Numbered from the stretch's first letter, positions 22,912-32,887 are shown. The stretch: 64,000 nt of DNA from Gemmatimonadota bacterium (GCA_022827345.1 JAJDTB010000032.1:124001-188000), one strand, 5' to 3'. The notes: generated by a model from the letters alone, not told the origin. Made by a program: numbers and translations.

Positions 22912-24624
22912 ATGGCTGATTCGATGGACCGCCGGGAGTTCGTGCGCAGGGCTTCGACCGGCTCCGCCGCGCTCGCGGGTTCCTCGGCCCTCGCGGGGTC
23001 TTCGGTGCTTGGCAGCCTGACCGGTTGCAGCCGGCCTTCACGTCAGGACGCCCCCAGGCCCAACGTTGTTCTGATCTTCACCGACGACCTGGGTTACTCC
23101 GACATCGGCTGCTACGGCGGAGAGCTGCGTACCCCCAACATCGACGCCCTGGGAATGGCCGGAGTGCGCTTCACCAACTTCATCAACGCCGCCCGCTGCT
23201 GCCCCTCCAGGGCGTGCATCCTGACTGGTCTGTATCCCCACCAGGCAGGGGTGGGCGGCATGATGAACGACCGGGGCGTGCCGGGCTACCGGGGCGACCT
23301 GGGCCGCGACTGCGTCACCCTCGCTGAAGTGCTGAGAGGTACGGGCTACGGCACCTATGCCACCGGCAAATGGCACGTCACGCGCTTCATCGAGGCGGAC
23401 GGCCGGAAGCACAACTGGCCTCTTCAGCGCGGCTTCGACCGCTACTTCGGCACGATAACGGGCGCGGGGAGCTACTTCGAACCCCAGACCCTGACCCTCG
23501 ACAACGACCCCGTCGAAGATCTCGGCGAGGGCTTCTACTACACCGACGCGATCGGCGACCGCTCGGTGCAGTTCATCGAGGACCACCTGGATCGCACACC
23601 CTCGGCCCCGTTCTTTCTGTACCAGTCCTTCACGGCACCCCACTGGCCGCTGCACGCCACCGAAGAGGATATCGCTCGCGCGGAAGGGCGCTTCGACGAC
23701 GGCTGGGACCGGCTCCGCCGGGAGCGTCACGAGCGCATGCTGGCGGCAGGGATCGTCGACCCGAGCTGGGCGCTGCCCGAGCGGGAGGCCGGCGCCCCAC
23801 CCTGGGAGGAGGCGGTGAACCGGGACTGGCATCTCCGCCGCATGGAGGTCTACGCGGCGCAGGTCGAGTCGATGGACCTGGCGGTAGGACGCCTGGTCGA
23901 GACTCTGCGGCGGCGCGGCGTCTTCAAAGACACGCTGATCCTCTTTCTGTCAGACAACGGCGGGTGCGCCGAGGAGATCAACAACCAGGGGTGGTACGAC
24001 TACATCCTCCGCGGGGGCGAGCGCGTCAGCCGGGAGTTCACCCTGGACGGGAGGCCGATCCAGGTGGGCAACGACCCATCCGTCCTGCCCGGCCCCGACG
24101 ACACCTACCAGAGCTATGGCCTGCCGTGGGCCAACCTCTCGAACACGCCCTTCCGGCTCTACAAGGCCCTGACCCACACCGGGGGCGTGGCGACCCCGCT
24201 CATCGCGCACTGGCCGGCGGGCATCACCTCAGCGGGCGAACTCAGGGACCAGCCCGGCCATCTCATCGACATCATGCCGACGCTCGTGGAACTCGCCGGG
24301 GCCGCCTACCCCACCGAGTACGCCGGCGAAGCGATCCAGCCGATGGAAGGCGTCAGCCTCATCCCGGCATTTGCGGACGACCGCCCCCTGGACCGGGACG
24401 CGATCCATGTCGAGCACGAGGGGAGCCGGGCCGTGATGGACGGGGACTTGAAGGCGGTGGCGCGGGGCAGCGGCGGCGCCTGGGAACTCTACGACACGGA
24501 ACTCGACCGGACCGAGACGGTGGATCTGGCCGCACGGTATCCGGTTGAACTGGCTCGGCTCACTGCGATGTGGGAGGACTGGGCGAATCGGGTGCGGGTT
24601 TTTCCGCAGCCCGACGCTGGATAG
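22912..24624 (+). CDS. Arylsulfatase-type sulfatase (FGly-dependent), lipoprotein or Tat substrate
   Basis: A 570-residue sulfatase of the S1 type that hydrolyses sulfate esters, probably of glycans. The N-terminus has MDRREFVRRAS followed by an Ala/Gly-Ser-rich hydrophobic stretch and LTGC, suggesting a Tat-exported lipoprotein. Metal-site residues appear in VLIFTDDLGYSDIG. The sulfatase signature CCPSR gives Cys96 as the residue converted to formylglycine, followed by ACILTGLYPHQAG. YATGKWH carries the conserved Lys/His, and LFLSDNGG the C-terminal metal ligands. GAGG-type RBS (AGGAG at 22901) precedes ATG by 6 nt. It ends the gene run starting with the BNR protein. No maturase (FGE or anSME) is in the window. 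Substrate unknown. Confidence 0.9.
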   Translation: MADSMDRREFVRRASTGSAALAGSSALAGSSVLGSLTGCSRPSRQDAPRPNVVLIFTDDLGYSDIGCYGGELRTPNIDALGMAGVRFTNFINAARCCPSRACILTGLYPHQAGVGGMMNDRGVPGYRGDLGRDCVTLAEVLRGTGYGTYATGKWHVTRFIEADGRKHNWPLQRGFDRYFGTITGAGSYFEPQTLTLDNDPVEDLGEGFYYTDAIGDRSVQFIEDHLDRTPSAPFFLYQSFTAPHWPLHATEEDIARAEGRFDDGWDRLRRERHERMLAAGIVDPSWALPEREAGAPPWEEAVNRDWHLRRMEVYAAQVESMDLAVGRLVETLRRRGVFKDTLILFLSDNGGCAEEINNQGWYDYILRGGERVSREFTLDGRPIQVGNDPSVLPGPDDTYQSYGLPWANLSNTPFRLYKALTHTGGVATPLIAHWPAGITSAGELRDQPGHLIDIMPTLVELAGAAYPTEYAGEAIQPMEGVSLIPAFADDRPLDRDAIHVEHEGSRAVMDGDLKAVARGSGGAWELYDTELDRTETVDLAARYPVELARLTAMWEDWANRVRVFPQPDAG

Positions 24625-24657
24625 GCCGCGCGAGACGGCGGGCTGGGCCCCCTCCGT

Positions 24658-27054
24658 TCAGAACACCACCTCGACGCGCGACCCCGCGTATCGGGCCGTT
24701 CTCGTCTCCCCGCCCGTTAGCAGCTCGACCACGTATGTGCGGCCCTCCGGCAGGAGGTTGACGGCCCCCGGCGGGGCACCCGGCTCGATCGTCAGGAGAG
24801 CCGCACCGTCGTCCCAGGTCATCCGCGTCCAGGTGCCGCGGCCCTGCAGATAGTCGAGGCTGATACCGTCGTCCTCATAGAGCGTGAACTCGCCGTCAGC
24901 GCCCCGGAACACCTTGATCGTGGGGGGCCCGTCGACCTTCTCATCCATGTACTGGCGAACCGGGTCGAAGGGGATGATCGCCCCGGCGCGTGCGTAGATC
25001 GGCATGATCGACAGGTTGACCTCACGAGTGACCGTGCGCCCGCCCGTCACCCGCTCACCAGTCCACCAGTCGTACCAATCACCGGCCGGCAGATAGACTT
25101 CCCGGGCCGATGCACCGCTTGTGAATACGGGCGCCACCAGCAGATCGCGGCCCCAAAGGTACTCGCTGCCGATCCCGCGGGCCCGCTCGTCCTCCGGGTA
25201 GTGGAGCCACAGGGCGCGCATCAGCGGCATCCCGGCATCTCGCGCTTCACGCGTCAGCGTATAGGTATACGGGATCAGCTGATAGCGCAGCTCGGCATAT
25301 CTGCGCGTGATCGTCTCGATCTCGGGGTTGTTCATCTCTGACGCCGGTGGAAGCTCCGTTTGGCCCTCGGGGAATCCCATGTCGGGCAGTCCCCAGCCCC
25401 ACGGCAGCCGCAGCCGCCAGATGCGGCCGTGCGAGCGGAACGACGGAGTGAAGGCGGAGAACTGGAACCAGCGCGCGTAGAGTTCGCCGGTGAGCTCCGA
25501 AGTCGTGTAGAAACCGCCGGTGTCGGAGCCCCAAAACGGGCTGAGGCTGAGCGAATGGTTGATTCCCACGGCAATCTGGGCCTCGAGCGTCTTCCAAGTG
25601 GCCTCGGGGTCCCCCGACCAGACCCAACCACCCCACTGTGCGATGCCGAGGTGCCCGTTGCGATGGAGACTCCAGGGCCGGACGTCGGGCGTCGACCAGA
25701 GGGGGCCCTCGTAGTAGAGCTGGTGACGCTTGATGCGCTCGTACAGGTCGAACCAGTCGCCTTCGTCGGGCCACCAGGCGTTTACGCCGGCATGGACGAG
25801 CGGGAGGTGCTCCTGCCAGTAGGTGAAGACGTGCGAGCGGTCGAGTGCGTCGCCCATCGAGGGAGGTATGGTGCCGTGCAGGGTGCGAAGGCGGTCGCGA
25901 CGCCACGGCACCATATGGGTGATCACCCGGACGTTGCGCGCATGCAGGTCCGCCAGAACCTCGGGCGGCTCGCGGCGGAAGACCCGTGGGTTGAAGTCGA
26001 AGGAGGGCTGCGGCGTGTTCCAGCCCGTCGGCGTGAACCCCGTGCCCAGGTAGATGACCGCGTCGAGCGGCATGCGCTTCTCGCGGAAGGTGTCGACCAC
26101 CCAGGTGAGGATCTCTTCCGCGTCGCGCTCGTCGTCGCGGAGTTCCCGGTGCGACTGCATGTAGCCGAGCGCCCACCTGGGGGGCATCACCGCTGCGCCG
26201 GCGATGTAGGAGACATCGCGCATGAAGGCCGCGGGGTGGCGGGCGTCGAAGACGAACGCGTCGAAGACATCGATGGGCTGAGAAGCGGGTGGGCGTCCCT
26301 GTACCTGCCGCTCGTGGGTCCGGTCCTCGTCCAGGACGCCCGGGGCAAGGGGTGGCGGACGCTCCCAGGGGATAAAGCTCCCGCGGCCCGGCTCGCGCAT
26401 ATCGACGTGGACCCATGGGGTGGCGACGTACAGGCCCCAGCCCTCGGTGCCGACGAGCAGCGCGACCGGATTGCGCGATCCGTAGGCGTTGGACTGCCAT
26501 CGGGGACGCATCTCGTGGAAGCGGCCGCGCCGGTCGAACTCGACCTCGTGATCGGTGCGCCAGCCCTCGCCCGGCTCGGGGCCGCCCTCGCCCATGCCGA
26601 GCACCGGGTGAGACCCGACGAGGAAGGAGACCGTGCCCTCTGCCGCGAACTCGAGTGTCTGGATTGGCGTGCCGTCCGCCCCGCGAACCTCGACTGAGAG
26701 AGGCGTCGGGCGAACCGTCACTTCGAGGTTTCCGACGCGCCGCGAGACAGGTTCCGTGATCTCTTCGAGCGAGATCACCGGCGGTGGATAGGTTCGCCCG
26801 GCCGCCAGTGTCGGCGAGAAGGGCAACTCCTCCTGGAAGCTCAGCGGCTTGAGCGTAATACGGACGCTGTGTTCGCCGGCGACCCGGACCTCGATCCGCC
26901 CCGGTGCCCCGCCCCGCGCTTGCACTTGCTGGGCGGCGGCCACCTGCGTGTTGACCTCTGGCGCGGCAGCTGCTGCGAGGGCCGTGCTGGCGGACGCGGC
27001 GACAGCTACCAGGGCGGCCAGCGCCGATGCCACGCGGATTGTCCCTCCGTTCAT
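24658..27054 (-). CDS. GH31 glycoside hydrolase, secreted
   Basis: A 798-residue GH31 enzyme, a family of retaining alpha-glucosidases, alpha-xylosidases and relatives. A Sec signal peptide (MNGGTIRVASALAALVAVAA...) is followed by the N-terminal beta domain and the TIM barrel. The nucleophile is Asp430 in WWPDEGDWF. The acid/base is Asp482 in WSGDPEATW. FWGSDTGGF follows, as in the family. The C-terminal region contains LLVAPVF and PAGDWYDWWTGE. Start ATG 27054 was chosen because AAGGTGAGG lies just upstream and the signal peptide starts there; an open frame runs about 200 bp further. The exact sugar cannot be read from sequence; alpha-glucoside, alpha-galactoside and alpha-xyloside activities all occur in GH31. 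Confidence 0.88.
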   Translation of the reverse strand: MNGGTIRVASALAALVAVAASASTALAAAAAPEVNTQVAAAQQVQARGGAPGRIEVRVAGEHSVRITLKPLSFQEELPFSPTLAAGRTYPPPVISLEEITEPVSRRVGNLEVTVRPTPLSVEVRGADGTPIQTLEFAAEGTVSFLVGSHPVLGMGEGGPEPGEGWRTDHEVEFDRRGRFHEMRPRWQSNAYGSRNPVALLVGTEGWGLYVATPWVHVDMREPGRGSFIPWERPPPLAPGVLDEDRTHERQVQGRPPASQPIDVFDAFVFDARHPAAFMRDVSYIAGAAVMPPRWALGYMQSHRELRDDERDAEEILTWVVDTFREKRMPLDAVIYLGTGFTPTGWNTPQPSFDFNPRVFRREPPEVLADLHARNVRVITHMVPWRRDRLRTLHGTIPPSMGDALDRSHVFTYWQEHLPLVHAGVNAWWPDEGDWFDLYERIKRHQLYYEGPLWSTPDVRPWSLHRNGHLGIAQWGGWVWSGDPEATWKTLEAQIAVGINHSLSLSPFWGSDTGGFYTTSELTGELYARWFQFSAFTPSFRSHGRIWRLRLPWGWGLPDMGFPEGQTELPPASEMNNPEIETITRRYAELRYQLIPYTYTLTREARDAGMPLMRALWLHYPEDERARGIGSEYLWGRDLLVAPVFTSGASAREVYLPAGDWYDWWTGERVTGGRTVTREVNLSIMPIYARAGAIIPFDPVRQYMDEKVDGPPTIKVFRGADGEFTLYEDDGISLDYLQGRGTWTRMTWDDGAALLTIEPGAPPGAVNLLPEGRTYVVELLTGGETRTARYAGSRVEVVF

Positions 27055-27275
27055 CGACCTCACCTTGCGTAACGCCTTGGCCTCCCGATATAGGGCCTGG
27101 GGCACCCCTGGGCAAGGGCGCTTGGCCGGTCCGTTCCCCGGGGCCCTCGCCGGATGGCTGGTCGCGGTTCCCTTGTCGTGTCGAGCGCTCACGCCTATCC
27201 TGCCGCTACGAAGCCCGCCCCGGGTAAGAGGCCGGCGCCGAGCGGTCGACCGACCCTGCAACAGAGGTGCCCGCG

Positions 27276-29624
27276 GTGACCTTTAGACCTTGCGTACCAA
27301 GTGTTTCGGCTCTGCGGTCCACCAGCGGTTTGCCCCTATGTCTGGTGGCGGCTCTAGGTGCGTGCGGCCCCGAGGGAGACCCGTACGATCTCTCCCCCGG
27401 GCCGACCTACGTGGGCAGCGGTTCCTGTATCTCCTGCCACTCGACCGAGGTCGAGCGGTGGGCCGGATCGCACCACGACCTCGCGATGCAGGATGCCACC
27501 TCGGAAACCGTCCTTGGCAACTTCGAGGGAGCCAGGTTCGAAGACTCTGGGTCCACCTGGACCTTCTCGCGAACCGACGAACAGTTCGTCGCAGGCCTGG
27601 AGGGCACGCCGGGTTCACCGCAGGAGTACCGAGTCAAGTACGCCTTCGGGGCCACTCCACTACAACAGTACATGGTCGAGTTCCCCGGCGGACGGTACCA
27701 GCTGCTTCCGATCGCCTGGGATTCCCGGCCCGCCGACCAGGGTGGTCAGCGTTGGTTCAACGTCCAGACCGAGTCGGGACTCGTCTCCGGCGACACACCG
27801 CACTGGACGGGTCCCCTCCTGAACTGGAACTCGATGTGCGCCGATTGTCACTCGACGGGCGTGCGAAAGAACTACGCGCCTGAAACTGATCGCTTCTCGA
27901 CCGAATGGGCCGAGATCGACGTGGGGTGCGAGGCGTGTCACGGACCTGGCTCGGGCCATCTGGCCTGGGTGAAAACGACCGATCCCGGTCCCGCCGGGGT
28001 TTCCGCCGACACGGAAGAGGGTGACCGTGGGTTCGTTGTCCACTTCGAGCCGCACGATCCGGGAGTCTGGATACCGGACCCCCGGACGAGAACCGCGCAT
28101 CCCCGCCCAGGACCCGCTGGCGACGGACAACTGGACGTCTGCGGGCGGTGCCACTCTCGCCGGTCCGAAATCACCACAGGATATCGGCACAACGCGGCGC
28201 TGCTCGACTCGCACGAACCGGCGCTGCTGGACGAAGGGCTCTACTTCGCGGACGGGCAGATGCAGGATGAGGTCTACGTCTGGGGGTCGTTCGTGCAGAG
28301 CGCCATGTACCGTGCCGGCGTCACGTGCAACGACTGTCACGATCCACATTCACTGGGGCTCCGCGAGGAGAAGAATGGCTTGTGCGCACGGTGCCACGTT
28401 TCGTCCACGTTCGACAACGCAGATCACCACTTCCACGCAGCCGGTACCGAGCCGGCGCTTTGCGTCTCATGCCACATGCCGTCGCGGACCTACATGGGGG
28501 TTGACGCCAGGCGCGACCACTCGTTTCGCGTGCCGGACCCCGAAGCGTCGGAAGCGGTGGGCGCCCCCGACCCATGTACGACCTGCCATTCGGGGATGTC
28601 GGGGGCTGAGGCAGCGGCCGAGATTGCCGGGCGGCTGGAGGGTGTCCCGGTCAACCGGACACGGTTCCACGCCAGAGCGATGGCCGCCGCCCGCATCGGG
28701 GATCCGGAAGGCATTCGCGGGCTCCATGAGCTATTGGAGGACCCCCGGGCCCCCGCGATCACCAAAGCAACGGCGCTGACGCTGCTGGGGTCCGACCAGG
28801 GCCCGGTACGCACAGCGGCGGTTCGGCGAGGGTTGCAGGATGTCGACCCCCTGGTGCGGCTCGGGGCATTGCGTGGCGTCGGGAACTCTCCCACCCCGGA
28901 GCTCGTGACCCTGGCTGCCCCCCTTCTCGACGACCCGGTTCGTTCGGTTCGCCTGGCGGCGGTCGAAGCGGTGGCACCCCTGGCCGGTCCGTCGTACGCG
29001 ACCTCGCGGCCTGGTTCGGCGCCGGCGGAGCGCCTTGAGGAGTTCCGTAACGCGCAGCTCGCCCGCGAGGAGCGGCCGGAGGCCCAGCTGAATCTGGCAT
29101 GGCTGGCCGCGCTACAGGGCGCATACGACGATGCGGAGAGGGCACTGAGGCGGGCGATCCGGCTGGACCCCACCTTCGTCCCGGCCTACGTCAACCTCAC
29201 GGAGGCGTATCGGCGCAGCGGCCGCGATCTCGAGGGCGAGCCACTCCTGCGATCCGCACTGGGACTGTCGCCCCAATCGGCGGACCTGCACCACGCACTC
29301 GGACTCCTGCTCGTGCGGAATGGACGCGCCGACGAGGCAATGGCGCTACTGCGCCGAGCCGCGGAACTGGATGAGCAGAATCCCCGCTACGCCCATGTCT
29401 ACGCGGTGGCCCTGCAGTCGGAGAACGATACATCCGCGGCCCGGACGGTTCTGGAGCAGGCTCTGGCCCGCCACCCCTGGGATCGGGACCTGTTGGTCGC
29501 CCTGGCCGTACTGCATCGCGACGCCGGCCGGCTGGAGCAGGCCCTCGGGTACGCCCGGACCCTGGTCGAAGCACACCCATACGACTCCGCAGCCCGAGCG
29601 CTCATTTCACAGCTGGACCGGTGA
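27276..29624 (+). CDS. Octaheme c-type cytochrome lipoprotein with HEAT/TPR C-terminus
   Basis: A 782-residue protein starting at GTG 27276 (CAGAGG upstream), with lipobox LGAC at Cys30. An in-frame GTG at 27267 is an alternative. Eight CxxCH motifs are visible: SCISCH, MCADCH, GCEACH, VCGRCH, TCNDCH, LCARCH, LCVSCH and PCTTCH, all in the first 440 residues. Next comes a HEAT-like region (VRTAAVRRGLQDVDPLVRLG, then VRSVRLAAVEAV), then TPRs to the C-terminus (LNLAWLAALQGAYDDAERAL). This arrangement occurs in proteins that handle electrons at the cell surface, but no substrate is known. It sits divergently from the GH31 gene and convergently to a sulfatase, an unexpected place for a cytochrome. 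Confidence 0.85.
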   Translation: MTFRPCVPSVSALRSTSGLPLCLVAALGACGPEGDPYDLSPGPTYVGSGSCISCHSTEVERWAGSHHDLAMQDATSETVLGNFEGARFEDSGSTWTFSRTDEQFVAGLEGTPGSPQEYRVKYAFGATPLQQYMVEFPGGRYQLLPIAWDSRPADQGGQRWFNVQTESGLVSGDTPHWTGPLLNWNSMCADCHSTGVRKNYAPETDRFSTEWAEIDVGCEACHGPGSGHLAWVKTTDPGPAGVSADTEEGDRGFVVHFEPHDPGVWIPDPRTRTAHPRPGPAGDGQLDVCGRCHSRRSEITTGYRHNAALLDSHEPALLDEGLYFADGQMQDEVYVWGSFVQSAMYRAGVTCNDCHDPHSLGLREEKNGLCARCHVSSTFDNADHHFHAAGTEPALCVSCHMPSRTYMGVDARRDHSFRVPDPEASEAVGAPDPCTTCHSGMSGAEAAAEIAGRLEGVPVNRTRFHARAMAAARIGDPEGIRGLHELLEDPRAPAITKATALTLLGSDQGPVRTAAVRRGLQDVDPLVRLGALRGVGNSPTPELVTLAAPLLDDPVRSVRLAAVEAVAPLAGPSYATSRPGSAPAERLEEFRNAQLAREERPEAQLNLAWLAALQGAYDDAERALRRAIRLDPTFVPAYVNLTEAYRRSGRDLEGEPLLRSALGLSPQSADLHHALGLLLVRNGRADEAMALLRRAAELDEQNPRYAHVYAVALQSENDTSAARTVLEQALARHPWDRDLLVALAVLHRDAGRLEQALGYARTLVEAHPYDSAARALISQLDR

Positions 29625-29646
29625 CGCCGGTCACGCGCGTCTCCGG

Positions 29647-31188
29647 TCAGTTGCGCCCCGACTCCCTTGCCGCTTCCGCGTCGAGGATCGGCTCCAGCCA
29701 GCGGACGAGCATCTCCACGGTGTCGGCATGGAGCGGGTCGTCCACGAGGTTGCGCCGCTCTTCCGGGTCCCTCTCGTGGTCGTACAGCTCACCGCTCCCG
29801 TCCCGATAGCGGATGTAGCGCCACCGATCCGTACGAACCGTGTGCTGACCGCTGGCCGCTGTCGAGATCGCCGGGTGTTCCCTCGGTCGAGCAGGATCCC
29901 GAAGCCACGGCATCAGGCTGCCGCCCTCGAACTCGTGGGCCGGGGCGGGCAGGCCTGCGAGTTCTACCAGCGTGGGATAGACATCGAGGAGGTCCACGGC
30001 GCGCGCCGATCGCGTGCCGGGTTCCACCCGACCCGGCGCCACGACCATGAATGGCACCCGGGTGGATTCCTCCCAGAGAGTGAACTTCTCCCACGTCTCG
30101 CGCTCACCGAGATGGAAGCCGTGGTCGGACCAGAGCACGACAATCGTCTCATCCGCGCGGCCGCTCGCCTCCAACGCATCGAGGAGACGTCCGACCTGGG
30201 TGTCGGCGAAGCTGATGGAGGCGAGATACCCCTGCACCGCTCTGGGCCACTCGCCGTTGGCTTCGATCCAACGGTGCCACTCCCTGCGCTCCGCGCCCAT
30301 CCTTTGCCCGGCGTCGGGCAGGCCCTCGCGCCAGTCTCCCGGCACGGGCAATCGGATGTCGTCCATGGGGTACAGGTCAAAGAACTCCTCCGGCACGAAC
30401 CACGGGATGTGCGGCCTGAAGATGCCCACCGCCAGGAACAGCGGCTCGTCGCGCTCCGGGAGCAACTGATCAACCGCCCAGTCGGTGACTCTCTCGTCCG
30501 GGAACGGCTCTCCTCCGGGGAATGGCCCCCAGTCCATGAAATACGGGACCCTGATGTCCGGCAGCTCTCCGAGCCCCGCCGCGACCCGCTCCCATTCGTA
30601 GAGCCAGTGCCCCTGCTCGTCCACCGTGCGCACCGTTCCCTCGGGGAAGCGGGCGTCGGGCATCTGCTGGTCGAGGGACGGATGGAACTCGTCCCACGCG
30701 TTCGCGTCGTTCTGATCCACCCCGTAGTCGCCGTTCAGCCACGAAAGGGCGTGGAAGATCTTGCCCACTCCCAGCGTGCGGTAGCCGTTCGCACGGAAAT
30801 GCGCGGGCAATGTCGCCACATCGCGCAGCGCCGGCGCCTCATACCAGAGCGTCCTCAGGTCGTAGACGCCCGAGGTCGACGGCCGCACTCCGGTCAGCAC
30901 CGCAATGCGGGAAGGGTTGCACGACACTGCGGGCACGTGCGCGTTCGTGAAGCTCATGCCCTGCGCCGCCAGTCGTTCGAGGCTGGGCGTGTGAACCGTG
31001 CCGGAGTACCCGCCTAACGGGCTGATCCAGTCGTTCATGTCGTCGATGACGATGAATAGAACGTCGGGCCGTTCCTGCTCCCCACTCGGCCGCCGGTCCG
31101 GGGTCGTGCAGCCTTGGGTCGCAACCCACACTGCCGCGGCGATGGAGGCGAGGCGGGATCGCGTTGGGAACTTCGCCCAACGTCTCAT
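29647..31188 (-). CDS. Iduronate-2-sulfatase-like sulfatase, secreted lipoprotein
   Basis: A 513-residue formylglycine sulfatase resembling the iduronate-2-sulfatase group. The N-terminus is MRRWAKFPTRSRLASIAAAVWVATQGC, a basic and hydrophobic signal with a plausible lipobox. VLFIVIDDMNDW carries the first metal ligands. The signature CNPSR places the modified Cys at residue 90, followed by IAVLTGVRP. VGKIFH and VVLWSDHGFHLGE hold further conserved residues. ATG 31188 follows AGGGGGTG at good spacing; the frame is open 15 codons upstream. It starts 11 bp after the stop of the other minus-strand sulfatase, forming a two-gene operon. Real substrate unknown; iduronate naming is only a family label. 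Confidence 0.88.
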   Translation of the reverse strand: MRRWAKFPTRSRLASIAAAVWVATQGCTTPDRRPSGEQERPDVLFIVIDDMNDWISPLGGYSGTVHTPSLERLAAQGMSFTNAHVPAVSCNPSRIAVLTGVRPSTSGVYDLRTLWYEAPALRDVATLPAHFRANGYRTLGVGKIFHALSWLNGDYGVDQNDANAWDEFHPSLDQQMPDARFPEGTVRTVDEQGHWLYEWERVAAGLGELPDIRVPYFMDWGPFPGGEPFPDERVTDWAVDQLLPERDEPLFLAVGIFRPHIPWFVPEEFFDLYPMDDIRLPVPGDWREGLPDAGQRMGAERREWHRWIEANGEWPRAVQGYLASISFADTQVGRLLDALEASGRADETIVVLWSDHGFHLGERETWEKFTLWEESTRVPFMVVAPGRVEPGTRSARAVDLLDVYPTLVELAGLPAPAHEFEGGSLMPWLRDPARPREHPAISTAASGQHTVRTDRWRYIRYRDGSGELYDHERDPEERRNLVDDPLHADTVEMLVRWLEPILDAEAARESGRN

Positions 31189-31199
31189 TGGCACCCCCT

Positions 31200-32738
31200 T
31201 CACCGGTCCACCACCGAGAATTCCGGCGGCCAAACGGGCGCAAACTCGAGGATCCGCTCGGACAGCTCGTCACGAACGCCCCGGTAGTCATCGTCTTCGA
31301 AGCGGTTGATGAGTTCGAACGGGTCGTCCTCCAGGTCGTACAGATCGCCTTCGCCGTCGTGAGGATAGAGGCCCATCTTCCAGCGCTCAGTGACGATCGA
31401 TGTGCTGCCGCGGACTTCGATGAAGACCTCGTCCTGCACCGACCCCTCCGCGTCCCCGAGCAGCGGCGTCAGGTCGCGGCCCTCCATCGCGGGGGGCAGC
31501 GGCGCGCCGGCCAGCGACAGAAGCGTCGGCATGAGGTCGACGTGGGCGGTGAAGCCGTTCCGCACACCGGGCGGGATGCTCGCCGGATGGCGGACGATTA
31601 GCGGCACCCGCGCCGAGAGGTCGTAGTGGGTGCCCTTGTGGATCAGGTCGTGGTCGCCGAGGTGGGAGCCGTGATCGCTGGTCCAAAGTACGATGGTGTC
31701 GTCGAGTTCCCCACGCCGCTCCAGGGCTCCGATGACGCGGCCCATCTGTTCGTCGATGAACGAAAGGTTGCCGTAGTGCCCCGCGCGGATGGCGTGGACG
31801 ATCTGGTCACGGCGCCGGTAGTCGGAGTCGATCAGGCGGGGGATGTCGCCGGTGTAGTTGAAGCGGAGCCGCGTATGGTCGGTGGGCTTGGTATCGAGCT
31901 CGCCGGGGAAGGTGTGCCCGAGCGGCAACTCCATCTCCCTGTAGGGCTCCGAGCAGCGCGCCGGCGGATCCCACGGATTGTGGGGACCGTTGAAGGAGAC
32001 CCAGAAGAACCAGGGCTCCCGCAGCTCGCCGCGCTCGACGATCTCCAGGGCGCGCGCGCCCACATAGTGATCGATGTGCCAGGACTCTTCCCACGGCCAG
32101 TCGTAGACGTGGGGTGTCGGCGCCTCGACCCCCATCCGGAGGTAGTCGTCGCGCACCAGTCCCCGCTCCGCCAGGAAGGCCGCGTAGTCGTCCTGCTGGC
32201 CGGCGGCGCCGAAGTTCCCTTTGCGGTCGGCCGAGACCCAGCGGTCGAAGCCTCCCAGCGGCTCGTCGTCGGGGAAGCCCAGATGGAGCTTGCCCACCGC
32301 GGTGGTCTGATAGCCGTGCGCTCCCAGTTCGGCCATGAGCACCGGGCTCGTCTCCGGCACCCATCCGCCGATGTTCTCCCACTTGCCGTGGGTATGGGGG
32401 TATTGCCCGGTGATCCAGGTGTTGCGCGCCGGGATGCAGATGGGCCCGGTCGAATAGTGGCGGCGGAAGATCGCACCCTCGCGGGAGAGCCGGTCGAGCG
32501 TAGGCATGTCGAGGAAGCGGTGTCCGATCGCTGGGACGTCCATCCCGCTCTGGTAGTCGGTCGTGACGAGGAGGATGTTGGGACGGTCGGCGGCCTGGCG
32601 GGATGCGTCGCCGTCGGACGCGGCCGCGCCGACCTCCGCTGGCCGGGGAGCTTCCGGGGCACACCGGGTGAGCGAGAGCGCCAGCGCGCCGAACCCGGCT
32701 TGATGCAGGAAAGTTCGCCGGGAGGTCGTTGGATCCAT
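31200..32738 (-). CDS. Sulfatase, Tat-exported
   Basis: A 512-residue sulfatase. The N-terminus MDPTTSRRTFLHQAGFGALALSL is a Tat signal followed by a possible lipobox LTRC. ILLVTTDYQSG holds the first metal residues. CIPAR, a CxPxR variant with Ala at the fourth position, gives Cys101 as the formylglycine site, followed by NTWITGQYPHTHG. TTAVGKLHLG and VLWTSDHGSHLGDH are conserved. An ATG 39 nt upstream (32777) is in frame, but 32738 sets the Tat signal at the terminus. First gene of a minus-strand pair with the downstream sulfatase; divergent from the GH146-like gene, with 149 bp between start codons. Substrate unknown. Confidence 0.87.
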   Translation of the reverse strand: MDPTTSRRTFLHQAGFGALALSLTRCAPEAPRPAEVGAAASDGDASRQAADRPNILLVTTDYQSGMDVPAIGHRFLDMPTLDRLSREGAIFRRHYSTGPICIPARNTWITGQYPHTHGKWENIGGWVPETSPVLMAELGAHGYQTTAVGKLHLGFPDDEPLGGFDRWVSADRKGNFGAAGQQDDYAAFLAERGLVRDDYLRMGVEAPTPHVYDWPWEESWHIDHYVGARALEIVERGELREPWFFWVSFNGPHNPWDPPARCSEPYREMELPLGHTFPGELDTKPTDHTRLRFNYTGDIPRLIDSDYRRRDQIVHAIRAGHYGNLSFIDEQMGRVIGALERRGELDDTIVLWTSDHGSHLGDHDLIHKGTHYDLSARVPLIVRHPASIPPGVRNGFTAHVDLMPTLLSLAGAPLPPAMEGRDLTPLLGDAEGSVQDEVFIEVRGSTSIVTERWKMGLYPHDGEGDLYDLEDDPFELINRFEDDDYRGVRDELSERILEFAPVWPPEFSVVDR

Positions 32739-32887
32739 CGGCTGGTCCACCCGTTGGTTGACTCGGTCACCAGTCATCAGAGTATCGCGGAGCGAAGCCC
32801 GGCGACAGTGGGTTGGCGCACAGGGCGATTCCCACCGTAACATGTACCGAAGTGGCAATCCCCAACATCGTAGGTCGGAGGTCTCCA

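Noticed and set aside
32758-32786. TTGACT in the gap between the sulfatase and GH146-like genes as a promoter
   Set aside because: A -35-like box is present, but the sequence 17 bp later (AGTATC) is a poor -10.
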